Position numbers and translations under genes: made by a program. Shown here piece by piece: positions 1 through 11,799 of a stretch of 64,000 nt of DNA. The DNA is from Trichoplax sp. H2 (lineage: Eukaryota; Placozoa; Uniplacotomia; Trichoplacea). Under the pieces are notes generated by a model. That model was given only the letters and a program-made list of their open reading frames with translations. It searched no databases and was not told the DNA's origin. The stretch covers positions 1 through 64,000 of the forward strand of contig NOWV01000118.1 in NCBI GenBank assembly GCA_003344405.1, written 5' to 3'. Every line of letters begins with the position of its first letter. Positions within the stretch are counted from its first letter, which is position 1.

Positions 1-155
1 TACAAGAAGAATCGTTATTAATACCATTAGAATTATTTTCAATTTTAACAGCTATTTCTATATTCATATTATCGATAGTTTCGGAGTTCTACTCATTTAA
101 ATTAGATACTGATATCGCTACTATAGGTGAAAGGAGTGCCTATCTCATATGGTAG
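1..155 (+). other. Open hydrophobic reading frame at window edge
   Basis: From base 4 the plus strand is open for about 50 codons to a TAG near 154. It encodes a strongly hydrophobic stretch followed by a polar tail with the motif TIGERSAY. A GT that could serve as a splice donor lies just before the stop, so this may be the end of an exon whose start is off the window. I do not recognise the protein. It could also be a diverged part of the nearby repeat. No start codon or neighbour supports it. Confidence 0.2.
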
Positions 156-318
156 GAGGGAAATGCTGCTTGAAATGACCGGCATTATAAATATTATAAA
201 CTTTACTTTCAATCAAATGTAATACGGCATTGTAATATCTAGAGTAGCATGTTACTATCATATTTACGGCAAGTTCGAGAATAAGGCTTATTTAACATGT
301 TGTAATGTACAGTATATC

Positions 319-850
319 TGTAAAGTAACTTATTATTGTGAAAGTAGACTATTAGCTATGTTTAGTATGATGTACGGTAGTGTTTTTTCTACATTTATCT
401 TATGATATAATTAGTAGCCCATAATTATAGACTGTAAAGATAGACTCCATGCTAGAGTACAGAGGACGATATACAGTAAGATGTTGAGCTAATAATAAGG
501 TTACAGGTAGAAATAGAATTGTAAATCATGTATTTGAGTAGTAGGAATAATAATGTCTGCAAAAATACTGTAATCATTTTTACATTGGATTAATGATGGT
601 TCGCAGTAAAATATTGTGACTAATAATAAGGTGAATATGTTTAAAATATGGTAGAATACTGCTATACAGATTGTAGCTGCTAAGGCTATGGAGAAAATAA
701 AAGCAAGACATTAGATTATCTGATTATTCTTTCTAGAAGTAATTCAGTAGATGTATTCGGCTAGAGTAGAGCGGTGTGTAGCTAGTCTTTGTATTAGATC
801 TAATAAAGTTCTAACTTTCTACAACTTTGAAATTTTCGTGATCGGATTTT
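319..850 (-). mobile_element. Diverged copy A of the ~550-bp hydrophobic-ORF element
   Basis: The most diverged long copy of the element also seen at 5791-6342, 11242-11793 and 26634-27180. Its left end resembles the TGTAATGTAAC terminus and its right end is degraded near 850. On the minus strand between about 705 and 530 it keeps an open frame similar to the ~60-residue hydrophobic frame of the other copies, including AFI-S-A, FYC and PSLIQ, although the DNA differs at many sites. No clear target-site duplication was found. Confidence 0.7.
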
Positions 851-1386
851 ACCCAATATTGTAAATAACTCTTGCTGATTTTGCTTATAATATTTTCACC
901 GTAAAGGGTTGTAAAACTCAAGCACTGCAAGACTGCTCAATTTAAGTAAGATTTCAGAGTTGCCGATAAACTAACGATACTATTAGAATAGTTCCCGAAT
1001 TTATGCAATGCCTTCCCAAAAGTCATTTTAACTCACCTAGACTCAATATTCCAGTAGACACATTTAATAGTATAACTGTAATCCATCTGCGCAAAATTCA
1101 AAATCAATCGATTACTTTAATCTTAGTAATTCTTCTATTAACTTTAGAGGCAAGACTGATAAAGTGCTTTTCTTTACCCTACCGAGTTAGTTTTATCCTT
1201 AGTAGTAAGATTGGATGTTGAAAAAGTAAAAAATTCGCTGATGCCAATGGGTGGTAAAGGATTAACTTTGCAAATGACAATATCTGACATAAGGGATTTT
1301 CTAGCAGTTTAGAACAATAGAGAGGCTGAGTTTTTAAGCATTATTTTATAGCAGTAATATCTAATAGTAAATTCCATGCTACACGC

Positions 1387-3944
1387 TTATCGATAATCTA
1401 ATTCTGTGTTAATCATTCCATTTAAAGCTACCCTGAAAAAGAAACCTACTGTAGATTGGAGTTATCATTAAGTAGTTTATTTAGAAAGGCGTACTTTCCA
1501 GATACTATTTCAACTCGGCCGCCTAAAAAAAGAATAGCTCCTAAAATATCATTTTATTTAAAGGATATTGTGTACCGTAGCACGGTAAGAGAGAATTAAA
1601 TTGTAATAAACATGCTATAATGTTGATATTTCTAAGCTCTGAAATCTTAGGAAGAATAGAAATAAGTTTCATTATATATGTACGAGTAAAGAAATAGTAG
1701 AGTCTACCTGAATTAAAAGCACCATTAGAAAGCTGAATTGCAACTTTTTCTGTTCTAGATGAATTGTAAACTACTCGGTATCCTGTCATTCGAAATTCTG
1801 TTCCATTCTGAACTTGAATAGTAAGATTAGAACCTAGCAACATTAAGTACTAAATTATCTTATTTATTTACAATCATTAACAATAAATAGTATTAGTAAA
1901 ATGACTCTACATCGATAGTCTAAGGTATTCTACTAAAGCAATAAATTAACTCTTTAGCATACTTACAAGCCTCCTTGCAGTAAGATACACTAAAAGAAGC
2001 ACCTACTGGTAATGTAAGTGCAATTCTATTCCCGATTTCATTTATAATATTCATCTGAGTTGTAGCCTTCAAAGCATTCTAGAATATGAATACAATTATT
2101 ATTATCTTCTAGCTTTCAATAAGATATAAATTAATTCATATTAATGTACATATTTGAGAACTATATGATTCGCTTATGACTAGGAACTTTAAATTTTAAA
2201 TGTACGTTAGTCGAGCAAGTTTTTAATTGATATCGAGAATAGGTTGTAATAAACGCTAGCTCTTATTTTATTACGGATTGATTTTCTGATCGTGAACGTA
2301 GTTATTTATAATATACCTTAGAAGCATCAGTACCGGTAAACTTGGCGTTTAATGTGTCCATAAAATAAATAATAGTCTAGGAAAATATAACTGCTTCATT
2401 AATGACTAAAACTCCTATCTTTTAAGCTATAATCGATTCTAGGTCATACTAACCTCCAAAATATTTCGTTTTATATCTATAGTGGTATCATTTAAGATCA
2501 ATTTGTTGCTCATTATGGACAATCCGTCTATGTACGATTCAGCTTTATTTCCACTAAGTTCAGTGCTTAGATGGCGAACAGCATTAACAATGTAATTACA
2601 GTGAGCGCTATCGATCTTCTCTGCATTATAAATCTAGATCAATCGATAAAAATTATGCCAAAGTTTAATCTATAAGCAATATTAGCCTGCATGGATATTA
2701 AAATAAAACAATTGAAGTAAAATACTGATTCTAATGTCTACAATACAGAATAATATAAAAATTACAATCTAATAGCATGTCATACAAAGAAAAATCGGGC
2801 TCTTAACCGTAGGTAATAAATTTTAAGTTGTTATATTTTCCAAGCAACTTACATAATCCAAAATATTATCAATCTGAATCCCTTGCGATGCAGTTGTAGC
2901 AGAAATAGGATGAATGGAAGGTAATACAATACTTGATGTTAATAAGTTAGCACTTTCGATGCTCTGCAACATTAATTTTGAAGCATTGATATGGTGCTCA
3001 AGTGAAGATTTAATCCAACTTGGATTGTTCTTGGACGTTGATATGGAAGTTGATAATGCGGAGCTTCCTAGTACAGAATTAGGCTTGAAAAATTCAATCC
3101 AGTTATTTTTACTATAAGGCAACGTTGCTGAGACAGAAGTGATGGAGATTAAAGACGCGTTAATTGCATCATCTTCAATCATAAACGCAGGATACTCATT
3201 TTCAATTGATGAATCATCATATGCACTACTGGAGACGGCGTACTGTTTAGAACTATAAAGAGGCTCCAGTCCTATTTGTGTTTGCTGAGGAATTCCTAAA
3301 TTAAATTTCTGGACGGTGCTACTTTGCATATTATCAGATGTTGTATCCCATTTAAAATAATCAGACGAGTAAAAATTTAGTTGACCAATGGAACTAGGGT
3401 TGAACCATTCTCCAGAAGTAATGAAATTGCTTTTGCAAGAAGAACTTTCGATAAATAAGAAATGCGCGGATTTTGTAGAGCTACTTTTCGAGATCTGAAA
3501 CGATATATCATTCGATGATTCGTGTAAATTCAGTAAAATACTGTTTGATATATTTTGCCTTACATTAGTAGAGCTTGATAAAGAAGGAATGTAACTTTCA
3601 GAGGGAATCACACTTAGAGATACAAAGCTGTTTAAATTCTCTATCGACCTAGATATAGCGCCATCACTGCTAATGCTCGCAATCAAACTAGCACTACCAA
3701 CGTTATAACTATCTCCTAATGTGGAACTAACGGAATCAGTGTAAGAAATAGATGCTAACGAATCAGATGGTAGCCAAGACGTCAATGAATTATCGGTGCT
3801 CGCTGGTATGCTGCTACCTGTCATATAAAATATGGACGGAGTATCAACGACATTTGAGCTATGCTCATGCCATGTATGCAGAGCACTACGAGATTCAGCC
3901 ACTGAAGTATTTCCAATATCAGACAAGAATTCCAACACAGCCAT
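1387..3944 (-). CDS. Ser-rich ectodomain with GAIN-like segment, 7 exons
   Basis: Exons on the minus strand: 3944-2853, 2633-2454, 2376-2317, 2078-1967, 1833-1708, 1522-1450, 1432-1387. All have GT-AG introns and matching phase, giving about 562 residues. The first ~360 residues are extremely rich in Ser, Thr and Asn, like a glycosylated stalk. The later exons (with motifs such as DSAHCNYIVNAV, NEIGNRIALTLP and SNLTIQVQ) resemble the helical-then-beta layout of GAIN domains in adhesion GPCRs and polycystin-1. The start is the first in-frame ATG of exon 1, but a possible acceptor near 3970 means an upstream signal-peptide exon may exist. The final exon ends in TAA after LDYR with no GPS motif and no membrane segment. 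It is therefore either a secreted form, a truncated gene, or a model whose last exon is wrong. Family assignment is inference. Confidence 0.5.
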
Positions 3945-4389
3945 ACTGCTACTGCTAATGCGAATATCTATAACATGAAATAATTAAAAACGGAACGAAC
4001 TAAATGTGAGCTTCGTTGATAAATCCAACTTATCAAAAACTCTAAAAATATTTACACCTATTTTCTTGTAAAACCAGCTGTATGGTTTGTATTACATCAG
4101 ATTACAATTATAATTATCACACAATCTGTCGTTAAATGTTTCTACGTTGAGTTTAATTTAAAATTTGAGAATTATAAAGATAATATATATGATACTAATA
4201 GCTAGATGCTTTAGTAATTTCTAGAGTAATACAAGCTATATTAGAACCCAAGCTCTATTCCATATAAATTACCGTAGGCTTTCTAGTGTCTAGCCTTTGA
4301 ATACCGGTAATGCATCTTAAGCGTTCACAATATAGTAGACCTGAATGCTAAATTTTCTGAAAGAATATTATACTATAGCTGTCTCTCTG

Positions 4390-5342
4390 TCACAAACCAG
4401 CTTCGTAACAAGGATAACGTAAAATAAATCTCTAAATCTGCGGATTCAGTATCCCTACTCACAAGAATTTAGACGCCTTTGATTCTACGTTAAACTCAAC
4501 TAGACAATTGAGAACTACTTTAATTCAACTATCTGACTGGTTTATATACCCTTCTACAGCAGCTAACATTCATGAGTCATCTTATAAAAATACTTAGGTC
4601 AGAACATCTACTGAGAACAGCAGGTGAGAATATCTACTAACTAATTTTTTCACTGTCAGACTACAATATGTCCATTCACAGAATCATTTCAGTGTATCTT
4701 ACAGCACAGCATTAAATTTATTGTAACACATTCATAATTAGAGTAATTCCTATTGTAAGTAACTAGTTGTTACAGTGTTAAATACTGTATTACAGTAGAA
4801 ATAACTATGTTAGGATAATTCTGTTAGACTATCCTTATTTAGTTAACTTCTAATTTGGATATACTGTATTTTAATATAGCACTGATTTTTTATGACAGTG
4901 ACACTTATACACATACTGAAATTAATAGTTATAATAGGGAATGCAAATCATCTGCTTACAGTTCGAATCATTGTGATTGTAATTTACTTATAGTAGACTG
5001 TAAATTATCATGGAAATGTTCCGTGATAGGACATATCGTAATCTGACTATTCTGTATTAGTCATTATATGTCTATGTTCATAAATACTGTTGTCTGCATT
5101 AAGGGAGCAGTAGCTAAAATTAATATCTAATTCAGTAAATGATTCTAATGTTAATTGTATTAACTATGACTCATGAACTATTGAGGAATAGTATATAAAT
5201 GCAGTATATCGTGAAATAAAGAAGAATTGTCCAACTTAGTGTTTAACGTAAAATACGAGGCGTTTAAGTCTTTGTGTAGTCTGCTAGTAGAGCAAAAGTG
5301 TTTGTGATAGTGCAGATATCGTTCCTTGATACGTGGTTCAAG
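4390..5342 (+). repeat. Dispersed repeat family 2, copy next to the gap
   Basis: This segment recurs in reverse complement elsewhere. Bases 5150-5342 match 15232-15410, and about 4390-4690 match about 19900-20235. Shared landmarks include TTTACGTTAAACACT, GATATACTGCATTTATATAC and TGTCCATTCACAGAAT. No protein-coding frame is conserved. It is probably a non-autonomous transposable element of about 1 kb. Confidence 0.65.
4553..4770 (+). repeat. Left copy of a duplication flanking the assembly gap
   Basis: About 220 bp starting TCTACAGCAGCTAACATTC is repeated almost identically directly after the gap at 5363-5580. The direct repeat is long enough to have caused the assembly break, or it may be an artefact of joining two haplotypes. 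Confidence 0.8.
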
Positions 5343-5362
5343 NNNNNNNNNNNNNNNNNNNN
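5343..5362. other. Assembly gap (20 N)
   Basis: Twenty undetermined bases. The sequence to the right restarts with a copy of 4553-4770, so the real distance across the gap is unknown. Confidence 1.
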
Positions 5363-5580
5363 TCTACAGCAGCTAACATTCATGAGTCATCTTATAAAAA
5401 TACTTAGGTGAGAACATCTACTGAGAACAGCAGGTGAGAACATCTACAAACTGATTTTTTCACTGTCAGACTACAATATGTCCATTCACAGAATCATTTC
5501 AGTGTACATTACAGCATCGCATTAAATTTACTGTAACACATTCATAATTAGAGTAATTCCTATTGTAAGTAACTAGTTGT
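5363..5580 (+). repeat. Right copy of the gap-flanking duplication
   Basis: Nearly identical to 4553-4770 with a few substitutions. It diverges after AGTAACTAGTTGT, which is the shared right edge. Confidence 0.8.
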
Positions 5581-5790
5581 AATATATTATCGCTATATAA
5601 TATTTACCAAATTTAGATAGCTATTTCTTCACGGTAGTTCGTACCGTGACGCTCTCATTTATCCATAAATAACTTTATTAATTTATATACTGCTTAGCTT
5701 GTATTCTACTTAATCCTAATAAAAATCATTAAGCCTTTTCGTTTAAATTATAATTTAGAAGATGTTTTCAATTTCTAGTCTATCCCCAAT

Positions 5791-6342
5791 TGTAATGTGA
5801 CTTAGTAGTGTGATTGTAGACTGTTAGCCATGTGTAGTATAATGTACGGTAGATATTTATCCTAAGAGATATTTGGTAGCTGTAACTATAGACTGTAGTG
5901 GTAGAGACTCTATGCTAGAGTACAGATGACTATATACAGTAAGCTGTTGAGTTACTAATAAGGCTATAGGTAAAAATAGAACTGTAAATCATATATATTA
6001 GGATATGGTTAATTCATTGTACTTTGGCTGGTGTGAATAATGTCTACGTAAGTACTGTAGTCGTATCCATATTGGATTAATGATGGTCCGCAGTAGAATA
6101 GTCTTACTAAGAATAAGTTAACTATGTGTAAAATAAGGTAAAAAATTGCTATGCGGATTGTAGCTGCGAATGCTACGGAAAGTATAAAAGCATACAACTT
6201 TAGATCATTCTGTTAGTTCGTTCAAGAAGTCTTTAGAAGTAGTATTCGGCTAGAGTAGAGCTGTGTAGTTAATCTTTGTATAAGATTCAGTAAAGCCCTT
6301 ATTTTTCTAAAATTTGGAATTTCGTGATTGGTATATATCACA
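5791..6342 (-). mobile_element. ~550-bp hydrophobic-ORF element, copy B
   Basis: Full-length copy running from TGTAATGTGACTTAG to GGTATATATCACA. The two ends form a short imperfect inverted repeat (TGTAATGTA against TGTGATATA), as in a MITE-like DNA transposon. On the minus strand, 6197-6009 is open for about 62 codons (TTG first codon; no ATG in frame), strongly hydrophobic, ending near HTSQSTMN. It is very close to copies D and E. The flanks do not show an obvious target-site duplication. Confidence 0.8.
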
Positions 6343-7684
6343 GATATATTGAATATATATTAAAGAGAAACATAAACTTCTACGCATAAAATTTTATCGA
6401 AATTGGAAGTCAACATCTAAGCTATAGTTTTAAGTATATACAAGTTATTAAGTAATTCATATTAGGTCCCTTTTACCCTAGTTTTGTTGTTGTAGATGAA
6501 AACATTTTAATTATGATTAAATAATTAAGTTGTCCGAATAGATATCATTAGCAAATATATCATCTAAAAATTAATCATCCAGTTCCAATTGACAGTTTAC
6601 ACCTGCACACATGTGCTCAATTTTATCGATTCTTAAATTTATTTTTCTAATCCCAATTTCCGTTATTAATAATACTGTACGTACCACTGAAAAGCCCTCT
6701 TTCTTGAATAGGTTTATTTCCTTTGAATAGCTGCGGTACCATTTACTGGTCGTAAGAGCATCATTAGATAGTTTCTAGGAATGGAATACGAATGCCAGTG
6801 ATCTATTGCTGCATTTTCTTTTATAAATTACGAACAGTAGTTGTGGATGATGAGAATGTTCTTACATTAAACTCAAATACTATCGAAATACTTATTACAA
6901 ATCGTACAGCGGCATAGTTAATATCATTCCATGATAAGTGATTTAGTATAGCATACATCGATTTAAAGGATAATGGCTAAAAATTAGTTGCCTAATTCCA
7001 TTCTTCACGAAATGTGTAGGCATACGTTTATTTATCGAAAAGATTTGTTTTATACTCCCCCTAAAACGACTATTTATACTATCGATTAATCTACTAATTT
7101 ATTTAATAATGGTAATAGCCATTACATTCTGTTTTACTAGAGTTTGATTAGTAATGTTGTTTCTTGTGCTAGGAGGTTATACTGATAAAAATCTGATCTT
7201 CTCCTATACGTATATAATGATTTTTAATATTCTAATATTTCGACTATTGATAACACTATCTATTTATCGCTTATTTCATTTAATAAAATTCAGTTCATGA
7301 CATCGGTTCTCTCTATAAAGAATTGCAAGCCTTCTTTTCTCTTTCGAGTGATTAATGTAATAGAAAATATCAATTTGATAAGACTGTACCCTACTTCCAT
7401 TAGTGCTCCTCAATTCAAGATAAGCATTTTACTTACTAAACGTTATAATTAGCAAAAGTAACCTGAAAGAGTAAATATTAGATATATTTGACATTTGAAG
7501 AGGCTATAAGTATACGAGTATAGATAGAATCTATGGAGTCGATGTAAAGCTAGATCAGTAAAATTCTATATTCAGATATCATAAGATAAGTAGTTACAGC
7601 TAATGTTGAATGCAGTAAACTTTTGTGATATAATCGATCGAAATAATTCTAAATTTGTAAAAAATTAGAACGTAATTCGATTTT
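6343..7684. other. Gene-free AT-rich spacer
   Basis: No reading frame with splice-site support, no tandem repeat and no recognisable family was found on either strand. Confidence 0.5.
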
Positions 7685-8310
7685 TATAGTGTTTATGCTA
7701 TGTCTATATTGATTATTAGTAACAGCACTTTACAGCGGAATACTACAATATAATCTAATTGATAACAGCGACAGTATTGACGTCGACATTATTCCTCCAA
7801 CCAAAATAAGATGAACTAACCATATCCTAAAAATTTGTGTTACATATATACTTTTAACTCTAGCATCAATAGCGACTCAATACTTATTATACTGTTGTAT
7901 TCAATAAGAAATGATAAATTTTAATTTATTATTATTAGACAATTTATCTTGTTATTTAGTACTTCCCAAGATAGTCTAATAGATTATTTTCTGTTTCCGA
8001 AAATGAAGTAAAGCTTAAAAGGAAAGATATTTGAAGAAATTTAAGCTTAGGCAACAAAAGAAGTTAAATCTGTTGGTAAGGATGAATATTACAAAGCACA
8101 CGAAAACTGGCCAGCAAGATGGCAGTCCTGTTTAAAGGCCTATGGAGACTACTTTGAAAGAAACAAGCTTTAAATTTGTTAGTAGTTGTTTGTTTTCGTA
8201 TAATTGAACGTTTATCGAAATTTATTGAATGTAAAGGTATATGATCATCTGTACTCTAACATACTGTAGAATCTTTCATTACAGTCTATGGCTATTTTCG
8301 TTGTACCCTA
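7685..8310 (+). mobile_element. Broken copy C1 of the hydrophobic-ORF element, interrupted
   Basis: Two separated pieces match the element: 7700-7850 (end of the hydrophobic frame and the following AACCATATCCT) and about 8240-8305 (the CATCTGTACTCTAACATA segment). The ~390 bp between them has no counterpart in other copies and contains a mariner transposase fragment, so another transposon seems to have landed inside this copy. Confidence 0.55.
8051..8173 (+). pseudogene. C-terminal fragment of a Tc1/mariner-like transposase
   Basis: An open frame of 40 codons bounded by stops ends at TAA 8171-8173. It contains WPARWQSCL followed by YGDYFERNKL. The pattern W-x2-RWxxC, then G-D-Y-F-E near the C-terminus, is characteristic of mariner-family transposases, where it is the last conserved block. 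No upstream catalytic part is in frame, so this is a dead remnant. Identification rests on this single motif. Confidence 0.55.
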
Positions 8311-8924
8311 AGTCTAAATATTGGTGTTAAGGAGCCATGCTCCGAAATATTAATTGCTATGTTAATTAAAATATCTCATTTAAATTATTGTTTGCTCCAG
8401 TAGCTTATTAGATATTAATGTTTATTAATAAGTACTTGTTATTGCCAAGGTATCAGAAAGTTCAATATTGTTGACGTGTCGGAGCTAAAACGCTTAGTCA
8501 GTAAACGTTAATTGATAACACCTTAAGTGTATACTAGGATATGTATACTGCACAGTGTAAGTCGCTATGTCAAGAATATTCACAAATGCACCATCGGCGT
8601 TGGCCAAGACTATAAAAAACCGAGCACTAGCCTAGCTGCTCAGTTCCATTTAGTCACTTGCAGGATCTTTTGACTATTTTTGCTAAGAATATTCTTACGT
8701 TTTTCTTTAGTACATTTTACGACTAAGATCAACGTAAATAAAGTGAAGTATTTAAACCTATTACTCATTAGTAGCTTATTTGTGTAGCTGAGAGTTAGTT
8801 CAACTACGATAGGTCCCTAAGTTAGTTGGGAACACGAGTACTAGTGAAGATAGTGTTTAAGACCCGGTTTCTAGTTAAAAAGGAGATTTGTAACAATTGG
8901 CTGAACATTCTACCGCATATGTTC

Positions 8925-9245
8925 ATCTGTACTCGAACACACTATAGAGTATTTAATTACAGATTATGGCTATGAGCTATTAAATATGCTTATGATAAAA
9001 TCCAATCACTAAAATTCCAAAGTTGTAGAAAATTAGAACTGTATTAAATATAACAAAAGACTAGCTACGCCCAACTCTACTCTAGCCGAATACAACTACT
9101 GAAAGACTTCTAGAAAGAACAATCAGATAATTTAATGCCTCCCGCTTTTATACTCTCCGTAGCATTCGCAGCTACAATCAGCATAGCAGCATTCTACCAT
9201 ATTTCATTAGCTACTTTATTCTATCTAGTGCTAGCGCTTTTCACT
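8925..9245 (+). mobile_element. Partial copy C2 of the hydrophobic-ORF element
   Basis: A tail-like fragment (about 8925-8975) is followed by the 5' half of the element (about 8998-9245). The hydrophobic frame here has a true ATG at 9141 and reads MPPAFILSVAFAA, then diverges into a different hydrophobic end with a stop near 9260. It is intermediate in divergence between copy A and copies B, D and E. Confidence 0.6.
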
Positions 9246-9260
9246 ACTATAATTTATTAA

Positions 9261-11085
9261 TCTTAAATTTTCCAATGAATAGCAAAATTCTCAATTTGCA
9301 TGCTCTATTTTATCTAGAATTGTTTTAAAATTTTTGTCCTTATTTTTTGTCCAGTATAAGCAATGTTGCAATCATTTCGTCTCTAATCTCTGAATATTTG
9401 ATCATAGTATAATTTCAATATACTTCTTCTGAGAATATTTTAATTTGCTCTGCTAATCTAGCCATCAATTATCAAGATTATTGCCTCCGAAATTCTAATT
9501 TGGCGCAACTGTTTTTGAAAATTTTTAAGTTACCTTTTCAGTTAGCCTATATTTAACCGCATCTTGACAGATCTATAAATAATAACGGTTTTAAACCATT
9601 ACAGATCAGTTACCCTGCTACGCTTCCTTAGTAATATTTTATCATATCTGTTGCAATACAACTTAAAATTCATTCTACACATTATATTTATCGAAAATTC
9701 CTTTATGATTACTCACACGACAGCATCATCTAATATTTTCTGTTCCTGTAATTAATATTTTACAAATGTAACTTTAACATACGATAATGGTTCTACGTGA
9801 ATAGATATTAACGATAGCCCTACTGTTTTTAATTTATTTCGATATTCCCTTCTGAATTTTCTTATCGTTTGGCATATTTGCATCTAAATGTTGTTATTCT
9901 TAAGCTTGTTGTCAATATACACAAAATCACTTGATAGAAAACTATGTTAGATCACTGGGATAACTAGATTTATTGCATTGGTTGTTTTACAGTAGACATA
10001 GCTTGTCATCAAGGTTAAATACCAGCTTATACACTCGATTGTATATAAATAAAAAAATAAGCCGTTCAGATTACACTAGACATAATTTTAATTTTTGCGT
10101 TAAACTTTCATTAAGTTATATGACTGATAAATAATTTTAGAAATTGATTAATACCAATTTTACTGATATTAGAGCGCATGCTTATGATATAACATATGTA
10201 TTTATTAGCTCTATGGAGTAACAGTTGAAATTTAAATTTAAATAAAGTAATATATTATCGGCCTCGGATGATTCGACTGTTACTTCATGGTTTGCGCAAA
10301 TAATCTTGCGGAAGAACATCGAAATAGTATTTAAGCTTAATATACGAAGTAATAAAATGAGTTCGATAATTTATCATTTAGGCCAAGGAGACAGTCTATA
10401 CTTGTTTCTGCCCTAAAACTTGAGTAAGAAGTTAATAGTTATTTTGGAATACTGATCTCGATAAGTTTATCAAGATAAAGAAGACCACAGAAATTTCTCC
10501 GATTAATTTTTGTGACGAGAATATATGGAAATTGGTGACAATACATGTTAATGAAGATGCATTTAACTTGTGTAAATTATTTAATTAATTCGGCAAGCAA
10601 ATTTTCATTTTTACCTTATCTCAATGCAAATAGAGAGTCAGTATAGTCTAGATCCTTAATTTGAAACATAGGCTACGATTCGTTTCCATTTCGATATAAT
10701 GCCAAGAGTTAAGGGCTAAGATATCGCATTATGATATTCGTATCGATTTATTTTAATTATGAGTAAGAATACGGATTATTGCCGAAATCGATAACTTCAA
10801 TTTTGAATGCGTAGATGATTGATGAAGTTAGGGTAACGAAATGTATAGATTGTAAATAATAATTCTAATAAAGTGTACAACCATTTGTCATCCAGTCTGA
10901 CAATATGCAAATTTAATAAAAATGTATTAAGATTATCAATCAATTGTTTCTGTTAGTCAACTGTAATGAACCTAATATACGGTGAGAGAGTAATGCCACT
11001 GTTTAATAGTTTCATTAATTATATCATGTATTAACATAAATATAGAGTATGACTTAGAGTTTGGAATGACATTATTTTCGCTACT
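9261..11085. other. Gene-free AT-rich spacer
   Basis: Many short frames with frequent stops on both strands. Nothing is supported as coding and no clear repeat unit is visible. Confidence 0.5.
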
Positions 11086-11088
11086 TAA

Positions 11089-11160
11089 TGTCAAATATTT
11101 GAAATAAGCGAAGTACATTGCAATTTTGCAATTTCCTATATCGTATTTCCAACAATACTA
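11089..11160 (+). repeat. Uninterrupted copy of the copy-D insertion site
   Basis: This stretch (TCAAATATTTGAAATAAGCGAAGT followed by ACATTGCAATTTT, with TTCCTATATCGTATT further on) is repeated about 130 bp downstream, where the second copy is split by element D exactly after GAAGT. It therefore serves as a local empty site. Confidence 0.8.
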
Positions 11161-11241
11161 TTTCCTCCCTAAATTTTAAGTGCGACTGTTGAATTCAGTT
11201 AGGATGCATTGTTTATATCAAATATTTGAAATAAGCGAAGT

Positions 11242-11793
11242 TGTAATGTAACTTAGCATTGTGATTGTAGACAGTTAGCCATGTTTAGTATAATGTACGG
11301 TAGATATTTATCCTAAGAGATATCTGGTAGCTATAACTATAGACTGTAGTGGTATGGACTCTATGCTAGAGTACAGATGACTATATACAGTAAGCTGTTG
11401 AGTTACTAATAAGGCTATAGGTAAAAATAGAACTGTAAATCATATATTAGGATATGGTTAATTCATTGTACTTTGGCTGGTGTGAATAATGTCTACGTAA
11501 GTACCGTAATCGTATCCATATTGGATTAATGATGGTCCGCAGTAGAATAGTCTTACTAAGAATAAGTTAACTATGTGTAAAATAAGGTAAAAGGTTGCTA
11601 TGCGGATTGCAGCTGCGAATGCTACGGAAAGTATAAAAGCATACAACTTTAGATTATTCTGTTAGTTCGTTCAAGAAGTCTTTAGAAGTAGTATTCGGCT
11701 AGAGTAGAGCTATGTGTAGTTAATCTTTGTATAAGATTGAATAAAGCCCTTATTTTTCTAAAATCTGGAATCTCGTGATTGGTATATATCACA
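11242..11793 (-). mobile_element. ~550-bp hydrophobic-ORF element, copy D, with 5-bp target duplication
   Basis: Best-defined copy: 552 bp from TGTAATGTAAC to TATATATCACA, flanked by GAAGT at 11237-11241 and again at 11794-11798. The unsplit paralogous site at 11089-11160 has GAAGT only once, which confirms both boundaries and a 5-bp duplication. The minus-strand frame 11646-11458 encodes the same ~62-residue hydrophobic peptide as copies B and E (TTG first codon). The ends form a short imperfect terminal inverted repeat. It appears to be a non-autonomous DNA transposon; no transposase is inside. Confidence 0.85.
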
Positions 11794-11799
11794 GAAGTA

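Noticed and set aside
2914-3958. Plus-strand open frames at 2914-3117 and 3752-3958
   Set aside because: They are antisense to the Ser-rich exon; the skewed codon composition of that exon keeps the opposite strand open.
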